A stretch of 64,000 bases of DNA from Thermoproteota archaeon (lineage in GTDB: Archaea; Thermoproteota; Thermoprotei_A; Sulfolobales; NBVN01): the NCBI GenBank assembly GCA_030550455.1, contig JAUQPH010000002.1, positions 1 to 64,000 of the forward strand. Direction: 5' to 3'. The position numbers were made by a program, and so were the translations under genes. Of this stretch, positions 8,661 to 23,397 are shown piece by piece (position 1 is the first letter of the stretch; the number at the start of each line of letters is the position of its first letter). The notes below the pieces were generated by a model that saw only the letters and a program-made list of their open reading frames with translations, was not told the DNA's origin and ran no database searches.

Positions 8661-9347
8661 TCACGCTATGCTGTCGACGACTAAGGCTATCTGTTTTACA
8701 AGGTCTGGAAAAAGGTTTCTTCTCTCTCCTTCGTCTGCCTTTCCGTATCTTCTTAGCAGTTCGAGTAATCCACCGGTCTCTAGGCTGATACGCAGTACTC
8801 TGCGTAGTAACCACGAGGTCAGTCTACAGACGTTCCTAGGGCGCTCAGAAATCGTTGCGTTCTCGTAGTCAACGATCTTGACCTTGCCGTCTACTGTTAT
8901 TAGTACGTGTTTATCTGCTCTACTTAGCTCTCTGTGCTCTATCCGTCGGGTATCTAGTCCTCTCCCCGCTGAGATTACTTTAAGCACTAATGCGGTGGTT
9001 CTCTCGGTTTTGAGCACTGCCTCCGCCGCCGATACTCCTTCTACTAGTTCCATCAATACGTAGTGCTCTCCGCAATCTATGATTTTTGGAGCTAGTGGGT
9101 AAGCTCTCTCCGCTAACTTACACTCTGTCAGTAGATCTGCCCTCTTGGAGTCTGTCCTCAGGACTTTCAGTGCTGCTCGAGCTCCATTATATAGGAGAAC
9201 CTCGAGTACTGTGGAAGAGTGTCCTTTTCCGATTAACCTACTCACACCTACTATCCCCAGGCCTCTGAGCTCGGCTACTCTCTTCTCGATACACTCCCTA
9301 CTGTAACTTGGGTAGCATAGATACCGAAGAACTTCAGACTTCCACAT
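8661..9347 (-). CDS. Predicted Ser/Thr protein kinase (RIO/COG2112-like)
   Basis: 228 aa; LIGKGHSSTVLEV, ARAALKVLRTDSKRAD, LSRADKHVLITVDGKVKIVDYENATI. Confidence 0.82.
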   Translation of the reverse strand: MWKSEVLRYLCYPSYSRECIEKRVAELRGLGIVGVSRLIGKGHSSTVLEVLLYNGARAALKVLRTDSKRADLLTECKLAERAYPLAPKIIDCGEHYVLMELVEGVSAAEAVLKTERTTALVLKVISAGRGLDTRRIEHRELSRADKHVLITVDGKVKIVDYENATISERPRNVCRLTSWLLRRVLRISLETGGLLELLRRYGKADEGERRNLFPDLVKQIALVVDSIA

Positions 9348-9936
9348 TTGCGTGAAGCTCTCTTAAGTCTTCTTCATCGATTCCGAGCCTCTCCATGAGC
9401 TCTGAGATTATCGAGTCTAGCACCACCTGGGCTACAAGCTCGAACTGCGTCCCCAGGGGAGCTAGTGGTTCGTGAAGCCCGAGGAGCTGCCTGACCTCCC
9501 ACCTATCTTCGTGGCTCACCTTCGTTCTTCCAGGAATAGACACAACCATATCAGCTATCTTTGATAGTGGTGAGTCAGGGTATGATGTAAGTGCCACCAC
9601 TTTTACACCTAAGCTCTTGGCTACTTCAGCAGCAGCTACTACAGCAGCCGACCTCCCGGAGCCCGATATAGCTATTAACAGGTCACCAGCTCTAGCGGCA
9701 GGAGTTACTGTTTCGCCGACGACGTACGCAGAGAAGCCTAAGTGCATCAACCTCATAGCGAAAGCTCTACCAACCAAGCCCGACCTACCTACACCGACAA
9801 CAAACACCCTCTTACCATCTCTATACACTTGCTCGAGGGTTCTCACTAGAGACTCAACTTCATCATCTGAGATAAAGCTTGCTGCCGCCTCTAGGTACTT
9901 GACTAGAGCTAGGTACGCTCTCCTAAATACTTTCAA
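9334..9936 (-). CDS. hxlB: 6-phospho-3-hexuloisomerase (SIS domain)
   Basis: 200 aa; VVGVGRSGLVGRAFAMRLMHLGFSAYVVGETVTPAARAGDLLIAISGSGRSAAVV. Confidence 0.88.
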   Translation of the reverse strand: MKVFRRAYLALVKYLEAAASFISDDEVESLVRTLEQVYRDGKRVFVVGVGRSGLVGRAFAMRLMHLGFSAYVVGETVTPAARAGDLLIAISGSGRSAAVVAAAEVAKSLGVKVVALTSYPDSPLSKIADMVVSIPGRTKVSHEDRWEVRQLLGLHEPLAPLGTQFELVAQVVLDSIISELMERLGIDEEDLRELHANVEV

Positions 9937-9981
9937 TACTCCCTTAGAAGAGTCAGGCTATGTAAATTTAAGCTTAGTGGA

Positions 9982-10020
9982 CGCCGCACACAGGCCCTAA
10001 AACGCAGCACCACTCACTCA
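9982..10020 (-). other. 23S processing stem, 3' arm (bulge-helix-bulge half)
   Basis: cgccgcacacaggccc-taaaacg-cagcaccactcactca pairs with 13084-13122. Confidence 0.85.
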
Positions 10021-13083
<3,063 letters not shown>

Positions 13084-13122
13084 TGAGTGAGTGGTGCTGT
13101 ATCGTCGGGCCTGTGTGCGGCG
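13084..13122 (-). other. 23S processing stem, 5' arm (bulge-helix-bulge half)
   Basis: tgagtgagtggtgctg-tatcgtc-gggcctgtgtgcggcg, two 16-bp complementary arms to 9982-10020. Confidence 0.85.
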
Positions 13123-13172
13123 CTCACTAAGTTCGCGCCATCCACCCAGGAGGGTACTCCCGGGCTTCACCG

Positions 13173-13210
13173 GGGGCTACCCAGACACTCACGTAGACCG
13201 ACCGCACACT
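13173..13210 (-). other. 16S processing stem, 3' arm
   Basis: ggggctacccagac-actcacgt-agaccgaccgcacact pairs with 14736-14773. Confidence 0.85.
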
Positions 13211-13217
13211 CTATGAC

Positions 13218-14716
<1,499 letters not shown>

Positions 14717-14735
14717 CGCGGCCGCAAGGCCGCGG

Positions 14736-14773
14736 AGTGTGCGGTCGGTCTATTACGTGGTCTGGGTAGCCCC
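14736..14773 (-). other. 16S processing stem, 5' arm
   Basis: agtgtgcggtcggtct-attacgtg-gtctgggtagcccc. Confidence 0.85.
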
Positions 14774-14946
14774 TGTCGGACCCGAATATCTCGGGGTTAG
14801 TTCCCCCGATTTATTCGGGCCCCCATAGGTTCATTCTTGATCGCGTGTCGCCGCAACCGGAGGCGTTCCTTCATCCATGGGGCTCTGCCCCCTGTCCGGT
14901 CCAGCCGCCGCCAGGAGGTTGCGGCCGTATATTTCCTTAGCTAGCG

Positions 14947-14958
14947 GATTTATAAGCT
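14947..14958 (-). promoter_or_regulatory. Putative rRNA operon TATA box
   Basis: Minus-strand GCTTATAAATCC upstream of the 16S leader. Confidence 0.5.
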
Positions 14959-15112
14959 ATACGCCGAGAGGGTCTATGTGTGCTTATTCACTTTTTGTAT
15001 TATGTATGGACGCATTTTTGTATAACTTAATTGAGCGTTGTCTTACGAGCATATCACTAATTTATAGTTCTGCTAAGCTTTTAGCGGGGACAGTAGGCTG
15101 AAGTGCCTCAAG

Positions 15113-15637
15113 ATGCCTGAGGTTCTCAGAGACTCCCTCGCGCGAGGGTTTCTCGGCGTAAAGATTTGCGGTAGTGAAGAGAGTGTCACCAACAACTTGC
15201 TCAACCTGCTAAAGGATTGTTCTGAAGCAGTCGTCATCGGCGACTTCGCCTGCCTAAAGCTCTTGGAGTCTGGGTATGTACCTAGGGTGTGCGTAATCGA
15301 TGGAGTAACGAGGAGAACTCAAGCTCAGTCAATAGCGCCTAGGTACTTTAGTAAGGTAATTAGAGGCTCTAACCCTCGGTCTCATGTGTGCCAGGGTGCT
15401 GTTGAGAAGATACTTGAAGCAATGCGAGAAGCTAAGCAAAAGGAGAGCACGCTGATACTGATCGATGGAGAAGAAGACCTGCTGGCTCTTCCAGCTATCG
15501 CTGAAGCCCCACTAGGATGGTGCGTTATCTACGGGCTACCCGAGTGCGGAGTTGAGTTAGTTGTTGTAGACCAAGATACCGCAAAGTCTGCAAAGAAGAT
15601 ACTCGACCTTTTCGAAGAAGTAGAACTACAGCTATAA
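15113..15637 (+). CDS. GTP-dependent dephospho-CoA kinase (DUF359)
   Basis: 174 aa; VIGDFACLKLLESGYVPRVCVIDGVTRR, IDGEEDLLALPAIAEAPLGWCVIYGLPECGVELVVV. Confidence 0.88.
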   Translation: MPEVLRDSLARGFLGVKICGSEESVTNNLLNLLKDCSEAVVIGDFACLKLLESGYVPRVCVIDGVTRRTQAQSIAPRYFSKVIRGSNPRSHVCQGAVEKILEAMREAKQKESTLILIDGEEDLLALPAIAEAPLGWCVIYGLPECGVELVVVDQDTAKSAKKILDLFEEVELQL

Positions 15638-17408
15638 AGAAGACTGCGGAAGCTACTGAAGCAAACAGTAGTTGCCACACGTAACTCTGAGAACTTACTG
15701 CTTCACTCGCCAAGAGGTAGCGAAGTGCGAAACCTAGAGTAGTAGCCTTCAAGTATATACTTGAGCAGTCGATCGTATCCTCGAAAGAATCTACGCAGCT
15801 GTCTCCAAGCTTCACTAGAGCGTAAATTATGGGGTCACCCGAGGAGATAGCGAGAGCGGTGGCTCTAGCTCGAGAGATCTCGGTGATGTACTGAAGGTCT
15901 GCGTATTGGCTATAGTAAGTGTTCAATAAAAGCTCATGTAGAACTTTGAGGACGTACACTAGTGACATAACCGAGTTAGAAGCTAGTAGTGAAGTCCCGA
16001 CCTGAAGATATCGCCTCAGCGTGCTGATAGACCGATTATGCTGCTGACCGAGCGTTTCTATCCCGCTGAGACTATCCACCAAGGCAGAAGCATAGTCTAG
16101 AAGTAGCTGAAGCCTCCTAGGATCTACTTCCAGGCGGTCTACCCTACTAGCAAGCCCACTACTCATACTCAGTAAGTCAAGAAAAACAAAAACAGTGTCA
16201 GCTGCGCAAGCACTCTTAACTAACCCTAAAACCCTTCTCTCAAGACTAGAAGAGGATAATGCTGACGCGTTAAATTCCTCCCATGAATCAAGTAAGAACC
16301 AGCACGCTGTGGAAATAGATATGGCGCCTCCTATTGACATGTCGTTAGTCTTAGAGTAAAAGTAACAAGCGCTTTCAGCAGACTTCAACCTCTCTAAAGC
16401 CCAACTAGCGAGAGTACCTAGATCACTGTAGCCTCTCCTCACACTACAGTTCCACACCTCAGTCTCTACTCTTACCAATAGTGAGAATAGCCGCCCTATA
16501 GTGTAAGTTGAATTCCCCACCAACGGCTTCCCCAAGACCTCACTGCTTACATGCTCGAACTCTGTTACTAGTTTACTAGCGACTTCCTCACCACACACAG
16601 CCGCAACATCAGCTAGTCCTTTCTTAATAGCTTCACTTAGGTGGTCTACTAACCCCTTTATTACTCTACTAAAAACCTGTGGTTCTTCTACATAATACTG
16701 CCTAGTAAGGAGACTACCGATACCGAGGTACTTCAATACTTCATCAACACTACGTACTTCTGCGACTTCAAGACCCAGAGTCTTACCAAAATCTACTAAA
16801 CTCATTGCCGTCCCGTTAACCACCACAGAGACTAAGGTGCTAGCAGGAACGAAGACCTTCTTAACTAGGGATGATAGCGCTACGATTTTCTCAGTTAAGT
16901 ACCCTACAGGACCTATACTACCATCCGGCATTAAAATACCTGTAATCGCTATTGGCTCTCTTACATCAACCCCGAGGATCGCTAGTGCGAAGCCTACTCC
17001 AAGAGCAGCACTAAGCGATGGACCCTGCACTCTGGCGGCGGGTGACTTGATCAAAACGAAGTAGTTGTATTTATTGAACTCAGCTCCAACTACGGTAGAT
17101 GCTACTAAGGCAGCAACTCTAGCGAAGAGAATGAACGTTTCATCAACTAAAGGCTCTGCGTAAATAAAAACAGCACCACTCCCGCGAGTAACTGCTGTAA
17201 GTACCTCAATAGGGTGCCCTAAGACTTTCTCTCCCATCTTGGTAACTCCAGCAGAGTAAACCAAAACATCAACACATTTCCCCACATCTCCTAGGTATCG
17301 ACAGAGCCCGTCGCTAAAGCCGGAGAACACGTTAAGGCAACTAAATACTAGAGAAGATGTCAGCAACACCGCAAAGAAGGTAGTAAGGAGCTTCAAAGCT
17401 TTACCCAA
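15525..17408 (-). CDS. Secreted/membrane-anchored S16 (Lon-like) serine protease
   Basis: 627 aa; signal peptide, GPSLSAALGVGFALAILGVDVREPIAITGILMPDGSIGPVGYLTEKI Ser-Lys S16 motif, C-terminal TM. Confidence 0.82.
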   Translation of the reverse strand: MGKALKLLTTFFAVLLTSSLVFSCLNVFSGFSDGLCRYLGDVGKCVDVLVYSAGVTKMGEKVLGHPIEVLTAVTRGSGAVFIYAEPLVDETFILFARVAALVASTVVGAEFNKYNYFVLIKSPAARVQGPSLSAALGVGFALAILGVDVREPIAITGILMPDGSIGPVGYLTEKIVALSSLVKKVFVPASTLVSVVVNGTAMSLVDFGKTLGLEVAEVRSVDEVLKYLGIGSLLTRQYYVEEPQVFSRVIKGLVDHLSEAIKKGLADVAAVCGEEVASKLVTEFEHVSSEVLGKPLVGNSTYTIGRLFSLLVRVETEVWNCSVRRGYSDLGTLASWALERLKSAESACYFYSKTNDMSIGGAISISTACWFLLDSWEEFNASALSSSSLERRVLGLVKSACAADTVFVFLDLLSMSSGLASRVDRLEVDPRRLQLLLDYASALVDSLSGIETLGQQHNRSISTLRRYLQVGTSLLASNSVMSLVYVLKVLHELLLNTYYSQYADLQYITEISRARATALAISSGDPIIYALVKLGDSCVDSFEDTIDCSSIYLKATTLGFALRYLLASEAVSSQSYVWQLLFASVASAVFFIAVVLLLRKGRVSSLQTLRYLGLQQLTQLRTRVARR

Positions 17409-17452
17409 TCACTAGATTTGATTTAAAACAGTAATATATCCTTTGGGAGACG

Positions 17453-18070
17453 TTGAAGGTAGTAGTAGAACACCTAGAAGAGTGTCTATCTCCGTGGTTG
17501 ATGTGTGAGTACAGTTACGTGGTGAAGTTGTTCAAAAATAGTGTTCTCTTTACTAACGTAAAGTCTTTACGAACGCGAAACACCCTCAAGGAACTGGGGG
17601 TAGATGTTGTTGAGGCTAGCGTAGTTGACTTAGTAGCTAATAATAGTTTAAGGCACCCAATTATCTTAGACCCGAAAGCTCGGGAGACCCTAACCCCCGA
17701 AGACCTAGTGAGCGCTGACTCAGTAATTATTGGAGGAATAATGGGAGAACACCCACCTAAAGGGAGAACCTTCCGAGAAATAACCTCTAAGCTTATCTCA
17801 AAGGCTAAGATAAGAAACCTCGGCAAACTCCAGCTGACTATCGCTGGCACAGCCTACGTGTTGAAGAGGATGTTGGAAGGCACTAGGTTGGAATCTCTAG
17901 ACATAAGGTTCGGACTTAGGTTCGTCGTCCAAATTGGAGAATATGAAGTAACCATCGAGTTACCATACGCGTTTCCTTACGAAGAAGGAAGAGTAGTGTT
18001 GCCCGAAAACTACCTAGAGGTTATAGCAAGGAGGTCCCTAATCTACGAGTCAAAACCTACGTGTTTATGA
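17453..18070 (+). CDS. SPOUT methyltransferase, Sfm1/DUF431-like
   Basis: 205 aa; VVVEHLEECLSPWLMCEYSYV, ADSVIIGGIMGEHPPKGRTFREIT. Confidence 0.75.
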   Translation: MKVVVEHLEECLSPWLMCEYSYVVKLFKNSVLFTNVKSLRTRNTLKELGVDVVEASVVDLVANNSLRHPIILDPKARETLTPEDLVSADSVIIGGIMGEHPPKGRTFREITSKLISKAKIRNLGKLQLTIAGTAYVLKRMLEGTRLESLDIRFGLRFVVQIGEYEVTIELPYAFPYEEGRVVLPENYLEVIARRSLIYESKPTCL

Positions 18071-18127
18071 TCCATTAAATAAAGAGTTGCCCCAAGTCTC
18101 CTGGAGCTACTGATGAGTCTATACAGG

Positions 18128-19060
18128 TTAGCGCTTTATAAGTTTAACTGATTGAAGCTCCCTAACTAACCTATACCAGTCCTTAACGGAAGCATCTATC
18201 TCTAAGAACGCTCCCACCGTATTATAGTAGGGTGGACCGATTCGGCTAAAGAGAGTAATTACCCTCCCGTTGTGGTTGAGCTTGTAGCCTTTAGCGCACG
18301 CCTCGTGACCTCTTATTACGAGCTTTACGTCGAAAGTCTTTACCACCCACTCAGTGATGGGCCGCCCGAAGAGCATTCCAGCCCCTCTTGGAGACTCTTG
18401 AGCTTCGTCGTTAGACTCGATGGGGTCGTTCCATAACACTTCAACTACTACATCACGTAAAGGTCTTGATGTCGAGCCTAACAGATACTCCCTTACGCTT
18501 TGAGTCTTCTTGTACGTTGCCGTAGGTAAGCCTCCATGAAGTGCTAGAAAGAAGTTTTTGAAGTAGGCCGCTAGGTGTAACCTTGTGAATACGTTACTAA
18601 CGAAGAGCTCGTAGATACTCGATCCCTCACTAATTAAATAACGCGATATAAGCTCGTCCGGGAAATCGTGCGGTGAAGGTTCAACTATGTCTACTCCCTC
18701 GTGGTTTCCTTTGAGTAGAAAAACTGAGTCCGGATACTCTGCCTTAAGCTCTAGTAAAGTAACAATCACTTCCAGCTGGTTCTCACCACGGTCTATGTAG
18801 TCACCTAGAAAAACCATTTTAATGTTGCCACTCTTTAAGTGCTCCTCATCGTAATTTCTCAAAACACTTCTGAGGTCCTCGAGGTTTCCGTGAATGTCTC
18901 CCACGAAGACGTATCGCACTTCATCCTTAAAGGTCACTACATCTCCATATCTTGCGATAGAGCTAGCTAAAACTTCCCGGTAATCCTCCAGCCTCGATTT
19001 AAGAGATGACGAACTTGAGATAACGTTGAGAGCTCTATCGATGTATCTACTTAAGTCCAT
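18128..19060 (-). CDS. PPP-family metallophosphoesterase / Ser-Thr phosphatase
   Basis: 310 aa; VFVGDIHGNLEDL, FLGDYIDRGENQLEV, LLKGNHEG. Confidence 0.92.
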   Translation of the reverse strand: MDLSRYIDRALNVISSSSSLKSRLEDYREVLASSIARYGDVVTFKDEVRYVFVGDIHGNLEDLRSVLRNYDEEHLKSGNIKMVFLGDYIDRGENQLEVIVTLLELKAEYPDSVFLLKGNHEGVDIVEPSPHDFPDELISRYLISEGSSIYELFVSNVFTRLHLAAYFKNFFLALHGGLPTATYKKTQSVREYLLGSTSRPLRDVVVEVLWNDPIESNDEAQESPRGAGMLFGRPITEWVVKTFDVKLVIRGHEACAKGYKLNHNGRVITLFSRIGPPYYNTVGAFLEIDASVKDWYRLVRELQSVKLIKR

Positions 19061-20498
19061 ATTCCGCTAACCTCCTTCTAATTATCTCGTTAACGAGTTT
19101 GGGGTCGGCTCTACCCTTAGTCTTCCTCATAACTTGACCAACGAGGAAATTTATAGCTTTAGGGTCTTTAATAGCATCTGATACAGCCTTAGGGTTTTCC
19201 TTAAATACATCATCTACTACTTTCTCTATCTCTTCTTCCTCACCGATAGTGGTAAGTCCTCGCGAGACAAGCTCTTCGGGGTTGATGTCTTCAAGCACTA
19301 CTTGCCTCACATAGTCTTTTAGTAGCTTAATGCTTATTAGTCCATTACTAAAGTAGTGAACAAGTTTACATAATCTGTCAGTATTTAGTCTATTAATGCC
19401 TACAGCTAGCGGTATTCCTGCTTCATCTACCCATCTAAGTAAGTCGTTGACTAAGAGTGACGATATAAGCTTCGGGTTTCCACACACCTTAGAAGAGTGC
19501 TCGAAGTGGTCGCATAGCTTCTTGTGAAGAACAAGAACTGAGGCGACGTAATCGCTGACTCCGTACTCCTTAGCGATCCTTCTAGCTCTAGAATCTGGTA
19601 GCTCCGGGAGAGACTTTGAAATGAGCTCAATAAGACCTTTACTTATGGGTATGGGAGGTAAGTCTGGGTCAGGAAAATACCTATACTCACCCTCGAGTTC
19701 TTTAACTCTAGACGCTACGGTTATTCCCTTTTCTTTTATCCAGTGTCTAGTTTCTCTCTCTATAGTACCACCAGACTTAATTATGTTTAGTTGGCGGGCG
19801 ATCTCGTAGTTAAGGGCTTTTTCTAAGTCTTTCGGTGAACCGATGTTCTTGATCTCTATCCTAGAACCACCGTTTACAGACACGTTTGCATCCGCTCTCA
19901 AAGCTCCTTCTAGCGATGTATCAGTTATTTCGAGGTGTTCGAGTATCGAACCCAGCTTATCCAGAAAAACCCTGGCCTCTCTGGGTGAGCGAAAATCGGG
20001 TTCCGTAACTATCTCTAGTAAGGCTACCCCGGCTCTGTTATAATCTATTAGAGCGTACTTACTTCCAAGAACAGATCTCTCCGGGTACACTATTCTGCCA
20101 GTATCTTCTTCTATATTAATTCTTCTAATTCTGATAGTCTTAACTTTGTTGTCGACTTCTATAGTCACTTCACCGTTTACTGCTATAGGTGTAAGACCGT
20201 ACCTGTCGTACTGAGATATCTGGTAGTTCTTGGGTAAATCCGGGTAGAAGTAGTGCTTTCTCACGAAGAGCAGTTTATCAGATATCTTACAGTTAAGTGC
20301 TAACGACAGCGCAATAGCCTTCTCAAGAGCTGCCTTATTGAGGACGGGTAGACTTCCAGGTAAGCCAAGGCACACTGGACACACGTTTGTATTAGGTGGG
20401 TTCTCCCTGTAGTTACTTGAGCACCCACAAAACAGTTTGGTCCTTAAGTAGGTTATCTGAGCGTGAACCTCTAGTCCTATCATAACATCGTTATTCAT
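19047..20498 (-). CDS. gatB: Asp-tRNA(Asn)/Glu-tRNA(Gln) amidotransferase subunit B
   Basis: 483 aa; GLEVHAQI, FYPDLPKNYQISQYD, C-terminal YqeY-like GRADPKLVNEIIRRRL. Confidence 0.97.
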   Translation of the reverse strand: MNNDVMIGLEVHAQITYLRTKLFCGCSSNYRENPPNTNVCPVCLGLPGSLPVLNKAALEKAIALSLALNCKISDKLLFVRKHYFYPDLPKNYQISQYDRYGLTPIAVNGEVTIEVDNKVKTIRIRRINIEEDTGRIVYPERSVLGSKYALIDYNRAGVALLEIVTEPDFRSPREARVFLDKLGSILEHLEITDTSLEGALRADANVSVNGGSRIEIKNIGSPKDLEKALNYEIARQLNIIKSGGTIERETRHWIKEKGITVASRVKELEGEYRYFPDPDLPPIPISKGLIELISKSLPELPDSRARRIAKEYGVSDYVASVLVLHKKLCDHFEHSSKVCGNPKLISSLLVNDLLRWVDEAGIPLAVGINRLNTDRLCKLVHYFSNGLISIKLLKDYVRQVVLEDINPEELVSRGLTTIGEEEEIEKVVDDVFKENPKAVSDAIKDPKAINFLVGQVMRKTKGRADPKLVNEIIRRRLAEYGLK

Positions 20499-21942
20499 CC
20501 CTTATCACCTCGATTACTCTAGCTAGGTTTAGTATGTAGCCTTCAGAAAGAGGTGGACCGAAGACCTGTATGCCGACAGGCAAACCTTCCACAAAACCTC
20601 CAGGAACGCTTAAGGCTGGAAGTCCAGCGAGGTTTATAGGAACAGTGTTTATGTCCAAACTATAGAGCTTTATGGGATCCGAGATGACTTCTCCTACTCG
20701 AGGCGGCAATATGGGAGAAGTTAGAGAGATGGCTAAGTCGTACACTTTAAACAACTTCGTGAACTCCTCGTAGAGAAGCCTTCTAACCTTGGCGGCCTTG
20801 AGGTAATATCCTTCATATAGACCTTCACTTAAAACGTATGTTCCAATCAGAATCCTCCTTTTAACTTCGTCTCCGAAGCCGAGCATTCTAGCCTTCCTAT
20901 AGACATCCGTCCACAGCTTACCCTCGACCTCGAGTCGAACTCCATACTTCAAACCATCGTATCTAGCTAAGTTAGAGCTTGCCTCTGCCATAGCAATAAT
21001 GTAATAGGTTGGTAGAGAGTATTGTAATAGCGGCATTCTCTTGAACTCCACGGTTAAGCCTCTACCCTCGAGTTTTTCTAGCAGCTTGCTGAATACCTTC
21101 ATGACGCCTCTATCTACTCCTTCGCTGACCATCTCCTCAATTACTGCCACTCTATAGTTCTTTAATGGATAATCTACTACATAGTCCCTAAAATACCCGG
21201 TCCTTACCCTTAAGCTAGTAGAGTCTCGAGGATCGTGTCCTGAAATAACATCAAGCACTACAGCAGCATCCTCAACGTACCTAGCAATAGGACCTATCTG
21301 GTCTAAACTACTACCATAAGCTATGAGTCCATATCTACTAACTAACCCATAAGTGGGTTTTATACCGACAGTACCTGTGTATGCTGCTGGAAGCCGTATG
21401 GATCCACCCGTGTCAGAACCTAAAGCCACAGTAGCCTCACAAGCAGCTACAGCTACAGCACTACCTCCAGAAGAACCTCCTGGTACTCTGCCGTAGTCCC
21501 AGGGGTTTAGTGTTGGGTAGAAGGCGCTGTTCTCAGTCGTAGACCCCATAGCAAATTCGTCCATGTTTGTCTTGCCTATTATTATGCCACCAGATTCCTT
21601 TATCTTTGATACAACTGTCGCATCATAAGGTGGAACATAGCTTTCAAGCATCTTAGAGCCGCATGTTGTTCTAATGCCTTTAGTGCTTATGTTATCTTTT
21701 ATTGCGACAAGAGCTCCTCCCAACGGTCCAATCTCTTTAGACTTTAACAGTCTTTCAGCTTCTTCTACTACTTCACTCTTTGGTCTCAAGGTTATGTAAG
21801 CTCTGAGTCTATGCTCGTATTTCTCGATGACGCTATAGACCTCGTCTATATAGCTAAAGAGAAAGTCCGGGTCCTCCGCTACTCTCTTTCTTAGAGTCCT
21901 AATCGATATAGATGCTACCTGAGTGCACTGAGGTGGGAGCAT
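20491..21942 (-). CDS. gatA: Asp-tRNA(Asn)/Glu-tRNA(Gln) amidotransferase subunit A
   Basis: 483 aa; GRVPGGSSGGSAVAVAACEATVALGSDTGGSIRLPAAYTG amidase signature. Confidence 0.97.
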   Translation of the reverse strand: MLPPQCTQVASISIRTLRKRVAEDPDFLFSYIDEVYSVIEKYEHRLRAYITLRPKSEVVEEAERLLKSKEIGPLGGALVAIKDNISTKGIRTTCGSKMLESYVPPYDATVVSKIKESGGIIIGKTNMDEFAMGSTTENSAFYPTLNPWDYGRVPGGSSGGSAVAVAACEATVALGSDTGGSIRLPAAYTGTVGIKPTYGLVSRYGLIAYGSSLDQIGPIARYVEDAAVVLDVISGHDPRDSTSLRVRTGYFRDYVVDYPLKNYRVAVIEEMVSEGVDRGVMKVFSKLLEKLEGRGLTVEFKRMPLLQYSLPTYYIIAMAEASSNLARYDGLKYGVRLEVEGKLWTDVYRKARMLGFGDEVKRRILIGTYVLSEGLYEGYYLKAAKVRRLLYEEFTKLFKVYDLAISLTSPILPPRVGEVISDPIKLYSLDINTVPINLAGLPALSVPGGFVEGLPVGIQVFGPPLSEGYILNLARVIEVIRDE

Positions 21943-21946
21943 GCTC

Positions 21947-22240
21947 TCACAGAGTCCTAGGAGACTTTAAGTACCTATCTTCAAGCCTTTCTCCGACAGG
22001 GTCTAGTTCTCTGATCCCCATAGACTCGGACTCTAGGTCGTCCCTCAAGTTGACCTCACCAAAAAACGTAGTGTAGAGGGGCTCGACTTCCTCAGGTATA
22101 CCGAGTTCGTTGATTTTATTGAACATCTCTATTATTCTCTCTAAGTCACGTGAGAGAGAGTCTGATCTCGCCTGGTCAATCTCTATTAGAGCTAGGGTGC
22201 TCAAGCGCTTTATCACTTTTTCCCAACTCACCCTACTCAT
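21947..22240 (-). CDS. gatC: Asp-tRNA(Asn)/Glu-tRNA(Gln) amidotransferase subunit C
   Basis: 97 aa, directly upstream of gatA; typical GatC length and sequence. Confidence 0.85.
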   Translation of the reverse strand: MSRVSWEKVIKRLSTLALIEIDQARSDSLSRDLERIIEMFNKINELGIPEEVEPLYTTFFGEVNLRDDLESESMGIRELDPVGERLEDRYLKSPRTL

Positions 22241-22556
22241 CCATACTCTATGGTCTTTTCAAGTATTAAGCAAGCACAACAGCCACTCTAAATACACTTA
22301 TTGGACCGAGCCGCAAAACCCGAAGCTCTGTCGTCCTTTGCGACAAGCGTTAAACATCTCCCTCCCAACATTGTAAACTCGGCCTTCATCGAGTTCGCAG
22401 TTTTGCTTTCCTGTGCTCAGTTTCTAGGTAAAAATAGAGCTGCGGTAAAACGATGCTTCTAAGGTCTCAAAAACTTCGGTACTACATCGGTCTAATCACA
22501 ACCCAGGTTATCTATATGCTTATAATCTAGGTCGTCTATGTAGTTATGGGAGATGC

Positions 22557-23309
22557 GTGTTTAACGTAGATGAGATGTTTGAGGTGTCTTTCTCGCCTGA
22601 CGATATAGAGTCAATAGCAGAAGCTCTAAAAGAGATGAAAAACCCGGTCACTCTTTACGTGTTTGTAGAGAAAGACAGAAAGAAGTGCAGATACTGTGAT
22701 AATACCATTAAGTTGGTCGAGGCTTTAGCGAGTGCCAGTGCTCGTGTTTCAAGCCCACCTCTACTTAATTACGTAGTTGTTGAGAGAGGGGTTAACAGCG
22801 ACCTATTTGAAAAATTCGGGATTTCGAGAATCCCGTCTATAGCTATGATCGAAGGATACATAAAGTACACCGGGATGCCTGCTGGTGAGGAACTCAGAGG
22901 GCTTATCGAGACGATCATTAGGTTAAGTACGGGAGACTCAGGTCTCTCAGAGAGGTCGATGAAGAAGATCTCCGAACTTAAGGCACCCGTATACGTTGAG
23001 GTGATCGTGACACCGACATGTCCATACTGTCCCTACGTGGCTTTGATGGCTAACATGATAGCTTACGAAGCTTATAAGGCTGGCAATAAGGCAGTGATAT
23101 CCGATATAGTAGAAGCTTACGAAAACCCTGATATAGCTGACTCATACAACATAATGAGTGTTCCAGCAGTAGCTATAAACAAGCAAATGGCGTTCGTAGG
23201 GCTACCCTATGAAGAGCAGTTCGTAGACCTAATCTACGAGGTATCAATAAAGTCTTGGGTGAAAGAGCAGAGAAAGAAGCTCCTAGAGAGAATGCTTAAG
23301 GAAGAATAA
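22557..23309 (+). CDS. Protein disulfide oxidoreductase (two thioredoxin folds)
   Basis: 250 aa; KKCRYCDN and TPTCPYCPYVALMANMIAYE. Confidence 0.93.
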   Translation: MFNVDEMFEVSFSPDDIESIAEALKEMKNPVTLYVFVEKDRKKCRYCDNTIKLVEALASASARVSSPPLLNYVVVERGVNSDLFEKFGISRIPSIAMIEGYIKYTGMPAGEELRGLIETIIRLSTGDSGLSERSMKKISELKAPVYVEVIVTPTCPYCPYVALMANMIAYEAYKAGNKAVISDIVEAYENPDIADSYNIMSVPAVAINKQMAFVGLPYEEQFVDLIYEVSIKSWVKEQRKKLLERMLKEE

Positions 23310-23397
23310 GGTCGCAAACAGCGTTCCTAGATATTCGTTCAACTAGTCCTTAAATCCTCACAACCAGATTTTAGTTAACTACCGCTCCACAGTTCCT

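Noticed and set aside
13123-13172. tRNA in the 16S-23S spacer
   Set aside because: Spacer is short and lacks tRNA arms; only processing stems are present.
18080-18127. CTGATGA motif between convergent genes
   Set aside because: No D box at the right distance.
22241-22556. Hidden gene or RNA between gatC and the disulfide oxidoreductase
   Set aside because: No sustained frame, no box motifs, no clear GC island.
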